Below are positions 48,501 through 56,735 of a stretch of 64,000 nucleotides of DNA, in pieces; position 1 is the first letter of the stretch, and every line of letters starts with the position of its first letter. The translations under genes and the position numbers were made by a program. The DNA comes from Pseudomonadota bacterium (GTDB taxonomy: Bacteria > Pseudomonadota > Alphaproteobacteria > Reyranellales > Reyranellaceae), in assembly GCA_018242505.1 (NCBI GenBank), contig JAFEBU010000034.1, positions 62,001 to 126,000 of the forward strand, written 5' to 3'. The notes beneath the pieces were generated by a model that saw nothing but the letters and a program-made list of their open reading frames with translations, ran no database searches and was not told where the DNA came from.

Positions 48501-49486
48501 TGCGGCTCCAGCTTGGCGATCTCGACGACCTTCTTCCACTTGGCCGTTTCGCGCGTGATCTGCTGGGCAAGCTCCTCGTCGTTGCCGATCAGGTCGGAGG
48601 CACCGGCGTCGCGGATCTTCTTGATCACCGCCTCCGACTTGCCGCCCTTCACGATCTCGTCGGAGAGCTTGCGGATGACCTCTTTCGGCGTGCCGGCGGG
48701 CGCCGCCACATACCACCAGGGTGCGGCGTCGAAGTCCGGGAATCCCTGCTCGGCGATGGTCGGCACGTCGGGCAGCGCGAACCAGCGCTTGCTCGTGCTC
48801 ACGCCCAGCGCCCGGAGCGCGCCGGTCTGGATATGCGGCAGGTACGGCGGCAGGTTGTCCATGGTGCTCGGAATGGTGCCGGCCAGCAGATCCTGCAGGA
48901 CAAGCGCGCTGCCGCGATAGACGACATGCTCGACCTTGAAGCCGGCCAGCGCCTGGAAATATTCCATGGCGAGATGGCCGGTGCCGCCCACCGCCGGCGA
49001 GCCGAAGCTCACCTTGCCCGGTCCCTGTGCCTTGCAATAGGCGACATAGTCCTTGGCCGTCTTGACCTCGGGCGCGAAGTCCTTGTGCAACGCCAGCACA
49101 TTGGCCACTTCGCCGAACAGCGCCACCGGCGCGAAGGCCTTGGCGATGTCGTAGGGCATCTTCTTGTAGAGGAACTGGTTGGTCACGGCGGTTCCGACCG
49201 TGCCCAGCAACAGCGTGTAGCCGTCGGCGGGCGCCTTGGCGACGATGTCCGCGCCGAGATTGCCGCCGGCGCCGCTCTTGTTGTCGACGACCACCGTGGC
49301 GCCCCAAGCATCCGTCAGATGCTGGGCGACGATGCGACCCAGAATGTCGGTGGTTCCACCTGGCGCGAACGGAACCACGAGACGGATCGACTTGTCGGGA
49401 TAGGCTTTCGCCCAGCCCTGACGGGCGAGCATCGGCGTGGCAAGCGCGGCCGCGACAACGGTGCGACGGCGAACGGTCTTAGTCAT
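48497..49486 (-). CDS. Tripartite tricarboxylate transporter substrate-binding protein (Bug family)
   Basis: 329-residue periplasmic receptor. The signal (about 1-26, RRRTVVAAALATPMLARQGWA) is followed by YPDKSIRLVVPFAPGGTTDILGRIVA. Later parts are VVDNKSGAGGNLGADIVAKAPADGYTLLLG and ALGVSTSKR, all typical of Bug proteins. No TctA/TctB membrane genes accompany it here, as is common for orphan Bug proteins. Coupled to the hydrolase downstream. Confidence 0.92.
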   Translation of the reverse strand: MTKTVRRRTVVAAALATPMLARQGWAKAYPDKSIRLVVPFAPGGTTDILGRIVAQHLTDAWGATVVVDNKSGAGGNLGADIVAKAPADGYTLLLGTVGTAVTNQFLYKKMPYDIAKAFAPVALFGEVANVLALHKDFAPEVKTAKDYVAYCKAQGPGKVSFGSPAVGGTGHLAMEYFQALAGFKVEHVVYRGSALVLQDLLAGTIPSTMDNLPPYLPHIQTGALRALGVSTSKRWFALPDVPTIAEQGFPDFDAAPWWYVAAPAGTPKEVIRKLSDEIVKGGKSEAVIKKIRDAGASDLIGNDEELAQQITRETAKWKKVVEIAKLEPQ

Positions 49487-49932
49487 GGCATTTCCCTCGA
49501 TGTTGAGGGCGACTATATCGTCCGATAGGGGAGAAACAAACGCGGCGGCTCCGTCGATCGGCTATGCTGATCGCATCTCGGTACGGCTCCCAAGCGGGGG
49601 CCGGCGGTGCGAACGATCCCTGGCCGTTTCCATCGCTTCTGGTGGAGGCACCAGTCTGGCCGACGCTACCGGCCGACGCAGCCCCAGGCCGTGCTGAAAC
49701 GCGCGGTCCCGCCACCGATGCCGGTTTCTCTCTCCTTCTCTCTCCTTCTCTCTCCTTCTCTCTCCTTCTCTCTCCTGCTCTTTCTCTCTCTTTATCCTTT
49801 GACCGCCAACGGCATGGCGCTGGAGGTCGGCACCGCGAAGGTGGTCGTAGGCACGTCGTTGCGCGCACGCGCCATGGCCGGGCAGCCCCCAACACTGTGG
49901 GGCCGGCGTTGCCCAACGGGCAGGCCTCAAAG
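49487..49932. other. Gene-poor stretch upstream of the Bug receptor
   Basis: No convincing gene. It must hold the promoter for the Bug-receptor operon on its left side, and contains a long polypyrimidine decamer repeat. Two plus-strand frames cross it but change register in the repeat and have no family resemblance until about 49930. Confidence 0.55.
49726..49792. repeat. Polypyrimidine tract with decamer repeats
   Basis: Four perfect copies of TCTCCTTCTC (49731-49770), flanked by partial copies, make an uninterrupted 50-base run of C and T (49726-49775). After one G it continues as CTCTTTCTCTCTCTTT. Such mirror-symmetric tracts can form triplex DNA and are prone to slippage. It stands out sharply from the surrounding sequence. 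Confidence 0.9.
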
Positions 49933-50155
49933 GATTATGTTCCCGTGCACGAGGAGCGGCTCGCCTTCGCCATCACCCTCTCTGTCGACCCGCCGGAAAA
50001 GCTCATCCGCGCCGACATGGTCTATGCTGACATGGTCTATATCGAGAAGCCCACCGGCGGCGCGGTCCTCTCGGACGGCCTCGATCACCTATTGCAGCAG
50101 CCCGCCGGTCGACGATTTCGACAACAACATCCGCGCCTTGCCTTCAACGCGGTGA
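49933..50155 (+). pseudogene. Frameshifted C-terminal remnant, N,N-dimethylformamidase large-subunit-like
   Basis: One frame reads PPEKLIRADMVY and IEKPTGGAVLSDG. From about 50080 the similarity continues in the next frame as SITYCSSPPVDDFDNNI. Together they resemble the end of the large subunit of N,N-dimethylformamidase (ADxVYxExPxGGAVFSxGSI...YDNNxSR). A 15-bp tandem duplication (GACATGGTCTATGCT) repeats DMVYA. No catalytic or N-terminal part is present. Identification is from memory of the family and tentative. Confidence 0.45.
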
Positions 50156-50662
50156 AGCGTCTGGACGAGCTCGGTCTCGAATGGCCGTTGCCGCAAACGG
50201 CGTGAGGGCGGCGAGCAGGCCGGCGCACCCTTTCTCGATCAGGTCCAGCGCCTGCTCGTAGTCGCGTGCTCCGCCGCCATAGGGATCGGGAACGTCGAGC
50301 GAGCGCGCGTCAGGCAGAAACTTCAGGAACATCTGCGGCCGGTCGATTTGCGTGCGCGGCGCCATCCGCCGCATCACCGCGAGGTGGCTGCGGTCCATCG
50401 CCAGCGGATAGTCGAATCGCTCGATGTCCTCGCCGCTGAGTATCCGGGCGCGGTGGCCCGCGAGATCGTAGCCGCGCCGTTTCGCCGCCTCGACGGCCAA
50501 CAGCGATGCCGATTGCCCGACATGGCCGACCGATGTTCCGGCAGAGTCGATACGAAGGGCCTCCGCCAGGCCGGCGCGCCGGACCATCGCGCGGAATACG
50601 CCAACCGCCATGGGTGAGCGGCAGATATTGCCGGTGCAGACGAACAGGACGCCGATGGTCAT
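50144..50662 (-). CDS. Low-molecular-weight protein-tyrosine phosphatase
   Basis: 172-residue cytoplasmic phosphatase. The P-loop CTGNICRS (about 9-16; C-x5-R) and the general-acid motif DVPDPYGG (about 125-132) are intact. ATG 50662 begins TIGVLFVCTGNICRSP. It is divergent from the AidB-like gene with 58 bp between. The C-terminus overlaps the dimethylformamidase-like remnant. Confidence 0.93.
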   Translation of the reverse strand: MTIGVLFVCTGNICRSPMAVGVFRAMVRRAGLAEALRIDSAGTSVGHVGQSASLLAVEAAKRRGYDLAGHRARILSGEDIERFDYPLAMDRSHLAVMRRMAPRTQIDRPQMFLKFLPDARSLDVPDPYGGGARDYEQALDLIEKGCAGLLAALTPFAATAIRDRARPDASPR

Positions 50663-50720
50663 GGCCTCGCACCCTAGCACGGCGCTAGAGTGCGCCAGCA
50701 GCAGGATACCGGAGGCGACC

Positions 50721-52514
50721 ATGCCCGATATGGCCAACGACATGACCAAGATGCCCCACGGTGCCCATCACATCGCACCCGACATCCATGGCCAGAACTT
50801 CTACGCCATCGATCGGCAGTTCCAGGACCTGATCTCGCTCTATCTCGAGCCCGGCCTGCGCACGGCGATGACACCGCATTTCGAGCGGCTGGGCGAGCTT
50901 GCCGGCAATCGCCTCGACGAACTCGCCCAGGTGGCCGACAAGCATCCGCCCCTCCTGCAGCCGCGCGACCGCTTCGGCCGCGACGAGGACTGGATCGACT
51001 ACCATCCCGCCTATCGCGAGATGGAGAAGATCGCATTCGACGAGTTCGGCATGCACGCCATGAGCCACCGAGCGGGTGTGCTCGGCATGTCGGCGCCGGC
51101 GCATCCGCTGGTGAAGTACGGCATCACCTACCTTTTCGTGCAGGCCGAGTTCGGCCTGATGTGCCCGGTTTCGGTGTCGGATACCTCCAACTTCATCATC
51201 AAGCGCTATGGCTCCGACGCGCTGAAGAAGCTGCTGCTCGACCGGCTCCTGAGCCAGGACCCCAAGGTCATGCTCAAAGGCACGCAGTTCATGACCGAGA
51301 AAGCCGGCGGCTCGGATGTCGGCGCGATCGAGACCGAAGCCGAGCCGATCGGCGTCGGCGCCGACGGCATCGAGCGCTGGAAGCTGTACGGCCAGAAATG
51401 GTTCTGCAGCCACGCCGACGCCGATGTGGCGGTCATGCTGGCGCGGCCACGCGGCGCGGCGCCGGGCACGAAGGGCCTCGCCCTGTTCGCCCTGCCGCGG
51501 CGACTGGAGGACGGCTCGCGCAACGCCTACCGGATCGTGCGGCTGAAGGACAAGCTCGGCACCCGCTCCATGGCCTCGGGCGAGATCATCCTCGACGGCG
51601 CCACGGCCTATCTCGTGGGCGACGTGAAGCGCGGCTTCAAGCAGATGATGGAGCAGGTCAACCTGTCGCGGTTGAGTCACGGCGTGCGAGCCGCCGCGAT
51701 GATGCGGCGCTGCCTCAACGAGGCGCTGGCGGCGGCGCACGGCCGGCGTGCCTTCGGCCATGCGCTCTCCGACTATCCGCTGCTGCGCCGCCAACTCATG
51801 AAGATCATGCTGCCGACCGAGCAGGCGCTCTCCATGTACGCCTTCTCGGCCGACGCGATGGGCAAGGCCAACGCAGGCGATGAGGATGCGGCCAACCTCC
51901 TGCGCATCCTCACCCCGGTCTACAAGTTCCGCGCCTGCCGCGACAACATCCCGGTCGCGAGCCATGCGCTCGAGGTGCGCGGCGGCATCGGCTACATCGA
52001 GGAATGGGTGACCGCCCGCCTGGTGCGCGACGCGCAGATCGGCACGCTGTGGGAAGGCACCTCCAACATCAATGCGCTCGACGTGGTGCAGCGTGCGGTC
52101 GGCAAGTCGGGCGGCCACAAGACGCTGACCGCGGCGCTCAAGGCCAAGTATGAGCCGAGCGGCAGCCTCCCCGGCCAATACAAAGGCCTGCTGGGCGCCA
52201 CGCTCGATCGTGTCGAACGCTTTGCCGAAGCCGTCGCGAGCGACCGCAAGCACGAGAAGCGCGCACGGCTCGCGGCCGGCGCCCTCTATCATGCGGCGAC
52301 CGCGGCCCTGCTTGCCTGGGAAGGCGCCACCCTTGGCGCCCGGGGTAGCGATGCGCGGCGCCTGTTGCTGTCGCGCCTTGTCATCGAGCATAGGCTGGCG
52401 CCGCAGGATCCATTGTCGCTCAATGAGGCGGCCTGGGAGCAGGAAGCGATGGACCTGCTCCTGTCAGATCGGCCCGTACCGCTTGCAACGGCCGTCGGCC
52501 TTCTTTCCTCATAG
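50721..52514 (+). CDS. AidB-like acyl-CoA dehydrogenase family protein
   Basis: 597-residue flavoprotein of the AidB/long acyl-CoA dehydrogenase group. KGTQFMTEKAGGSDVGAIET (about 193-212) and GQKWFCSHADADV correspond to E. coli AidB GMGMTEKQGGSDV and GHKWFFSVPQSDA. RLKDKLGTRSMASGEI, ALEVRGGIGYIEE and WEGTSNINALDV also match. AidB binds DNA and FAD and is induced by alkylation; whether this one is a dehydrogenase or a DNA-protection protein is open. ATG 50721 has GGAGG 5 bases upstream. Stop codon is in a 20-bp tandem duplication. Confidence 0.9.
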   Translation: MPDMANDMTKMPHGAHHIAPDIHGQNFYAIDRQFQDLISLYLEPGLRTAMTPHFERLGELAGNRLDELAQVADKHPPLLQPRDRFGRDEDWIDYHPAYREMEKIAFDEFGMHAMSHRAGVLGMSAPAHPLVKYGITYLFVQAEFGLMCPVSVSDTSNFIIKRYGSDALKKLLLDRLLSQDPKVMLKGTQFMTEKAGGSDVGAIETEAEPIGVGADGIERWKLYGQKWFCSHADADVAVMLARPRGAAPGTKGLALFALPRRLEDGSRNAYRIVRLKDKLGTRSMASGEIILDGATAYLVGDVKRGFKQMMEQVNLSRLSHGVRAAAMMRRCLNEALAAAHGRRAFGHALSDYPLLRRQLMKIMLPTEQALSMYAFSADAMGKANAGDEDAANLLRILTPVYKFRACRDNIPVASHALEVRGGIGYIEEWVTARLVRDAQIGTLWEGTSNINALDVVQRAVGKSGGHKTLTAALKAKYEPSGSLPGQYKGLLGATLDRVERFAEAVASDRKHEKRARLAAGALYHAATAALLAWEGATLGARGSDARRLLLSRLVIEHRLAPQDPLSLNEAAWEQEAMDLLLSDRPVPLATAVGLLSS

Positions 52515-52542
52515 GAACCGTGCTTTCCTCATAGGAACCGGG
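52503..52542. repeat. 20-bp tandem duplication over the AidB-like gene's stop codon
   Basis: CTTTCCTCATAGGAACCGTG (52503-52522) and CTTTCCTCATAGGAACCGGG (52523-52542) match at 19 of 20. The gene's TAG is 52512-52514, in the first copy. The second TAG is not in frame. Confidence 0.9.
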
Positions 52543-52668
52543 GGCGTCCAGCTCGCTCATCCGGCGCATTCACATGCGACCTAGCGAACACCGCGCGGAG
52601 TCGTCTCCGCGCTTTGAGGCTCTCGGTCCACAGGAGCATGAGCGCCGCTGGAGTGGCGCGCTCCCAGC
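52541..52668. repeat. Composite hairpin repeat, convergent junction AidB-like/CoA-transferase
   Basis: Contains CATTCACATGCG (52567-52578), a hairpin GCGCGGAG-TCGT-CTCCGCGC (52593-52612), and a palindrome GAGCGCCGCTGGAGTGGCGCG (52640-52660). Parts match the copies at 13.5, 32.6 and 47.2 kb. Most of it is translated as the C-terminus of the minus-strand CoA-transferase. Confidence 0.7.
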
Positions 52669-53762
52669 ACCTCCGCCGTGTGCTCACCCAACAGCGGCTC
52701 GCGATAGAGAGGCTGCGACGGCTCGTCCTTGAAGCGGACGACGGGCGCGAAATGCTTGCGGCCGTCTGCGTCGGTCAAGACAGCGCCGCGCTTCAGGAGG
52801 TTCGGGTCGGCGATCGCCTCGGGCAGCGTGTTGACGGGTCCGTAGCAGATGTCGAGCGTGGCCAGCCACTCCATCCAGTGCGCCAGCGGCTTCTGGCGGA
52901 ACGTCGCTTCGAGGAAGTCCATCACCGGCTTCTGATGTGCGCCCGGCCATTCGCAGAGCGGCGCCCATTCCGCCTTGCCAAGCGCCCCCAGAAGATTCTT
53001 CACGAATTTCATCTCCTGCCCCGCCAGCACGAGCTGGCGGCCGTCGGCGGTGTCGTAGATGCGATAGAAGGCCGAACCGCCGGTCGTGCGCTGCTGCTTC
53101 ACGTCGGGCTGCCTGTTCTCGGTGAAGGCCGTGCCGACCACATTGGCGCAAGAGGCCATCAGCGCCTCGTGCATGGAGACATCGATATAGTCGCCCTGGC
53201 CAGTGGTCTGACGGCGAAGCAGCGCCATCAGCACGCCGCTCAGCGCGTGCAGCCCGCTCACCAGATCGGCGACGGGGATGCCGGGAATGGCCGGCCGGCC
53301 GTCGTCCCCCAGGGTCAGGCTCAACACGCCCGTCATCGCTTCGAGCGCGAGGTCGTGGGCGGCGCGGCCGGGATAGGCGCCATCCTGCCCGAAGGCCGAG
53401 ATCGAGCAATAGACGATGCCGGGATTCGCGGCCTTCACCGCCTCGTAGCCGATGCCGAAGCGTGCCGCGACGCCAGGCCGGAAGGATTCGACGATCACGT
53501 CGGCCTCGCGGCAGAGCCGGAAGAGATCGGCGCGGCCCCGCTCGCTCTTGAGATCGAGCACCACGCTCTTCTTGCCGCGCGCCATGTTGCGGAAGAACAC
53601 CGAGGTCCGCTGATCGGGAGGCCGGATATGGCGACCGGGATCGCCTTCACCTGGCGGCTCGACCTTGATCACCTCGGCGCCGTGATCGGCCAGCGCGGTG
53701 GTGAGATAGGGCCCGGGCAGAAACCAGGAGAGATCGACGACCCTGATGCCTTCGAGCTTCAT
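52581..53762 (-). CDS. CaiB/BaiF family III CoA-transferase
   Basis: 393-residue CoA-transferase. LEGIRVVDLSWFLPGPYLT opens it, VESFRPG is at about 91-97, and the probable catalytic Asp166 is in PVADLVSGLHA. The fold normally ends soon after LGEHTAEVLG. Here it runs on for 27 residues (ARHSSGAHAPVDREPQ and on) encoded by a dispersed hairpin repeat, so the tail is probably acquired. ATG 53762 overlaps the next CoA-transferase stop (ATGA). Third gene of a coupled operon. Confidence 0.9.
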   Translation of the reverse strand: MKLEGIRVVDLSWFLPGPYLTTALADHGAEVIKVEPPGEGDPGRHIRPPDQRTSVFFRNMARGKKSVVLDLKSERGRADLFRLCREADVIVESFRPGVAARFGIGYEAVKAANPGIVYCSISAFGQDGAYPGRAAHDLALEAMTGVLSLTLGDDGRPAIPGIPVADLVSGLHALSGVLMALLRRQTTGQGDYIDVSMHEALMASCANVVGTAFTENRQPDVKQQRTTGGSAFYRIYDTADGRQLVLAGQEMKFVKNLLGALGKAEWAPLCEWPGAHQKPVMDFLEATFRQKPLAHWMEWLATLDICYGPVNTLPEAIADPNLLKRGAVLTDADGRKHFAPVVRFKDEPSQPLYREPLLGEHTAEVLGARHSSGAHAPVDREPQSAETTPRGVR

Positions 53763-54898
53763 GACAACCTCCCCAACAGCGACTTGTTGTCGGTGCCGAG
53801 TGCCGCGCAGGCCCGCTGTTCCAGCCGCTCGCCATCGACACGGATCGGATTGGCGAGAACGTGCAGCTTGCCCTTCCGCGGATGCGGTACCGAGGACACC
53901 ATGCCCGAGGTGCGCGCAAACTCGCTGTCGAGCGCCTGGTCGAAGCGATAGACCGGCGCCGCCGGCAGGCGGCCGGTGAGCTTCGCCAGCCATTCGTCCG
54001 TCGTGTGCGTGCGGAAGGTCGGATCGAGCGCGTCGGTCAATGCCGCCCGGTTTTGTGCGCGGGTATTGGGATCGGGAAAGCGCGGGTCGTCCACGAGATC
54101 AGGGCGGCCGATCGCCTCGCACAATGCCAGCCAGAACTTCTGCGTCATGCACATGATGAAGATCCAGCCGTCCCTGGTCGGGAAGGTCTGGACCGGCGCG
54201 AGCGAGAGATGTGCGCTGCGCGGCAGGCGCGGCGAGACATCGCCCTCGTTGAGGTACCACACGCCCGGATAGGTGAGCTGGTGCATGGCGACGTCGTAGA
54301 GGCAGGTATCGACGTCGCAGCCCTTGCCGGTCGTGCGGGCGCGCAGCAGGCAGCTCAGAAGACCCACGATGCCGGTGAGGCCGCTCATGCTGTCGATCAA
54401 CGACACGCCGACGCGCGCCGGCGGCCCGTCCGGCTCGCCGGTCAGCTCCATCAGGCCGGCCTCGGCCTGCATCAGGAAATCGTAGCCCGGCCAGTCCTTG
54501 CGCTCGCCGCTGCGGCCGTAGGCGGAGATGTGCAGGCACACGATCGAAGGCTTGAGCGGCGCCAGACTTGCATAATCGAGGCCGAGCCTGGCGGGCTGCG
54601 TGCCGCGGAGATTGTTCACCAGGCAATCGGCGGTCCGGACCAGGGCCTCGAACTGCCGCCGGCCTTCCGGCGACTTGATGTCGAGCGTGACGCTCTTCTT
54701 GCCGAGGTTCCAGGCCTGGAAATATTCGCTGTCGGCGGATCCGAGCTTGTGCGGCCCGACCTGGCGGCTGGGATCGCCGTCCGGCGGCTCGATCTTGATC
54801 ACCTCGGCGCCGAGCTCGGCCAGGAACATGGTGCCATAGGGGCCGGCGCCGAACTGCTCCAGCGTCAGGACGCGAATGCCTTCGAGCGGCTTGTTCAT
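53759..54898 (-). CDS. CaiB/BaiF family III CoA-transferase
   Basis: 379-residue paralogue of its downstream neighbour, with LEGIRVLTLEQFGAGPYGTMFLAELGAEV opening (given in part), NLRGTQPARLG near 97-107 and probable catalytic Asp169 in SLIDSMSGLTG. It overlaps both neighbours by 4 bases. Two different CoA-transferases coupled to one acyl-CoA dehydrogenase suggest either a heteromeric enzyme or two acyl substrates of one catabolic route. Substrate unknown. Confidence 0.92.
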   Translation of the reverse strand: MNKPLEGIRVLTLEQFGAGPYGTMFLAELGAEVIKIEPPDGDPSRQVGPHKLGSADSEYFQAWNLGKKSVTLDIKSPEGRRQFEALVRTADCLVNNLRGTQPARLGLDYASLAPLKPSIVCLHISAYGRSGERKDWPGYDFLMQAEAGLMELTGEPDGPPARVGVSLIDSMSGLTGIVGLLSCLLRARTTGKGCDVDTCLYDVAMHQLTYPGVWYLNEGDVSPRLPRSAHLSLAPVQTFPTRDGWIFIMCMTQKFWLALCEAIGRPDLVDDPRFPDPNTRAQNRAALTDALDPTFRTHTTDEWLAKLTGRLPAAPVYRFDQALDSEFARTSGMVSSVPHPRKGKLHVLANPIRVDGERLEQRACAALGTDNKSLLGRLS

Positions 54899-56052
54899 AC
54901 GACTGAATTCCGCTTCAGCCATTGCCGGGCGATGATCAGGCGCTGCATCTCGTTGGTCCCCTCGCCGATGCAGGTGAGCGGCGCGTCGCGATAGAGCCGC
55001 TCGATGTCGTATTCCTTGGAATAGCCGTAGGCGCCATGGATGCGCATCGATTCGGTGCTGTTCTCCAGCGCCGCCTCGGAGGCGAAATACTTCGCCATCC
55101 CGGCCTCCATGTCGCAGCGATCGCCGCGGTCGAAGGCCTGCGCGGCGTCGAGCGTGAGGAGCCGAGCCGCGCGGGCGCGCGTGGCCATCTCGCCGAGCTT
55201 CAGGGCGATTGCCTGGTGCTCGGCGATCGGCTTGCCAAAGGTCTTGCGGACCTGCGCGTAGCCGGTGGCCAGCCGAAGCGCCCCTTCGGCAATGCCGACG
55301 CCGCGCGCAGCGACGTTGATGCGGCCAAGCTCCAGCCCGCCCGCGACCTGCGTGAAGCCGCGGCCTTCGACCTCGCCGATCAGGTGATCCGCCAGAATCC
55401 GATAGTCCTCGAAGATGAGTTCGCCCGAATCGATCGACTTGTAGCCGAGCTTCTCGAGCTTGCGCCCGACCTTGAAGCCCGGGCCCTTGGGCGCGATGAA
55501 GAGGCTCATGCCGGAATAGCGCGGCTGGGCTTCCGGGTTGGTCTTCACCAGCAACGCGAAGCAGGAGCCCTCGATGCCGTTGCTGATCCAGGTCTTGGTG
55601 CCGTTGATCACGTAGTGATCGCCCTCGCGCCGCGCCGTCATGCGGATCGCCTGAAGATCCGTGCCGGCGTCGGGCTCGGTGAGCGCCAGCCCGCCGCGGA
55701 TCTCGCCCGAGGCGAACTTGGGCAGCCAGTGCCGCTTCTGCGGCTCGGTGCCGAATTTCTCGACAGCGAGCGCCAGCATCAGGTGCGAGTTGAAGATGCC
55801 GGTGATCGCCATCCAGACCGACGAGATGCGCATCACGATCTCGGCATAGGTCGTGGCCGGCAGGCCGAGCCCGCCATAGTCCGGCGACACGGTGGCGCCG
55901 AACAGGCCGAGCTCCTTCATCTGCTCGACGATCTCGGCCGGCCACCTGTCGGCGTGGTCGAACTCCTTGACCCGCGGCGCCACCTCGCGCGCGATCCAGC
56001 GGTCGATGGTCGCCAGGAGCTGTGCCTCGTCCACCGCGTCGATCTTATGCAT
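54895..56052 (-). CDS. Acyl-CoA dehydrogenase
   Basis: 385-residue FAD enzyme, first gene of the operon. GGLALTEPDAGTDLQ (about 122-136), the flavin-binding TKTWISNG, and RKTFGKPIAEHQAI are standard. The C-terminal IHGAYGYSKEYDIERLYRDAPLTCIGEGTNEMQRLII (given in part) places a catalytic-base candidate in GEGTNE, as in short-chain dehydrogenases. ATG 56052 has GGAGGA 5 bases upstream. An additional upstream GTG is possible. Confidence 0.94.
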   Translation of the reverse strand: MHKIDAVDEAQLLATIDRWIAREVAPRVKEFDHADRWPAEIVEQMKELGLFGATVSPDYGGLGLPATTYAEIVMRISSVWMAITGIFNSHLMLALAVEKFGTEPQKRHWLPKFASGEIRGGLALTEPDAGTDLQAIRMTARREGDHYVINGTKTWISNGIEGSCFALLVKTNPEAQPRYSGMSLFIAPKGPGFKVGRKLEKLGYKSIDSGELIFEDYRILADHLIGEVEGRGFTQVAGGLELGRINVAARGVGIAEGALRLATGYAQVRKTFGKPIAEHQAIALKLGEMATRARAARLLTLDAAQAFDRGDRCDMEAGMAKYFASEAALENSTESMRIHGAYGYSKEYDIERLYRDAPLTCIGEGTNEMQRLIIARQWLKRNSVV

Positions 56053-56165
56053 GCATTCCTCCACGAGCCATCATGCCCCATGACCGCAAGTGGACAAGGT
56101 GTCAGCGGCCTGCCATTTCCGGCCGTCGACACACTCTCTGTTCGCCACGCGAGGCCTGGGGCATC

Positions 56166-56735
56166 ATGCGGCCGATGGAACGGGCATTGCTCCCCGAAAC
56201 GCGCCTTCGCGGACAGAAGCATCTGGTGCCGGATTTGCTGGCGCCGGGACTCGATCTCGTCTTCTGTGGCACCGCACCCAGCCCGGCGTCCTATGCTGCC
56301 CGTGCCTACTACGCCAATCCCGGCAACGCCTTCTGGGCGACGCTGCATGCGGTCGGGCTGACGCCGGAGCGGCTTGCGCCCCAGCGCTATCCCGAGCTGC
56401 TGGGCTGGCGGATCGGACTCACCGACCTCAACAAGACCGAGTACGGCTCCGATCACGAACTGAGCTCGGACGCCATGGATGCCGCGTCGCTTCATGCGAA
56501 GCTGCGCAAATACCGACCGGCCGCCGTCGCCTTCACCAGCAAGAATGCCGCGAGCCTGGGGCTTGGCCGAAAGGCGCCCGCCTATGGCCGGCAGGCCGAG
56601 GCGCTCGAAGGCGCCGTCGTTTTCGTGCTCGCCTCGCCATCGGGTCGCGCGCGCTCCTTCTGGACGTTGGAGCCGTGGCGCGCGGCGGCCGCCTTCGTCC
56701 TCGAACGACGGCGGCAACGGGAACGGCAGGCATGA
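56166..56735 (+). CDS. Mismatch-specific uracil/thymine-DNA glycosylase (MUG/TDG type)
   Basis: 189-residue member of the uracil-DNA glycosylase superfamily, family 2. VFCGTAPSPASYAARAYYANPGNAFW (about 32-57, given in part) contains the G-x-x-P-S and NPGN-x-FW motifs. The second motif, which inserts into the helix, is LASPSGRAR (about 155-163; usual NPSGLSR-like). It excises uracil or damaged bases opposite G. ATG 56166; a second ATG three codons on is possible. Its stop overlaps the next gene (ATGA). Confidence 0.88.
   Translation: MRPMERALLPETRLRGQKHLVPDLLAPGLDLVFCGTAPSPASYAARAYYANPGNAFWATLHAVGLTPERLAPQRYPELLGWRIGLTDLNKTEYGSDHELSSDAMDAASLHAKLRKYRPAAVAFTSKNAASLGLGRKAPAYGRQAEALEGAVVFVLASPSGRARSFWTLEPWRAAAAFVLERRRQRERQA

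Noticed and set aside
49726..49792. Decamer array considered as a CRISPR
   Set aside because: Units are contiguous with no spacers and are pure pyrimidine. It is a simple-sequence tract.
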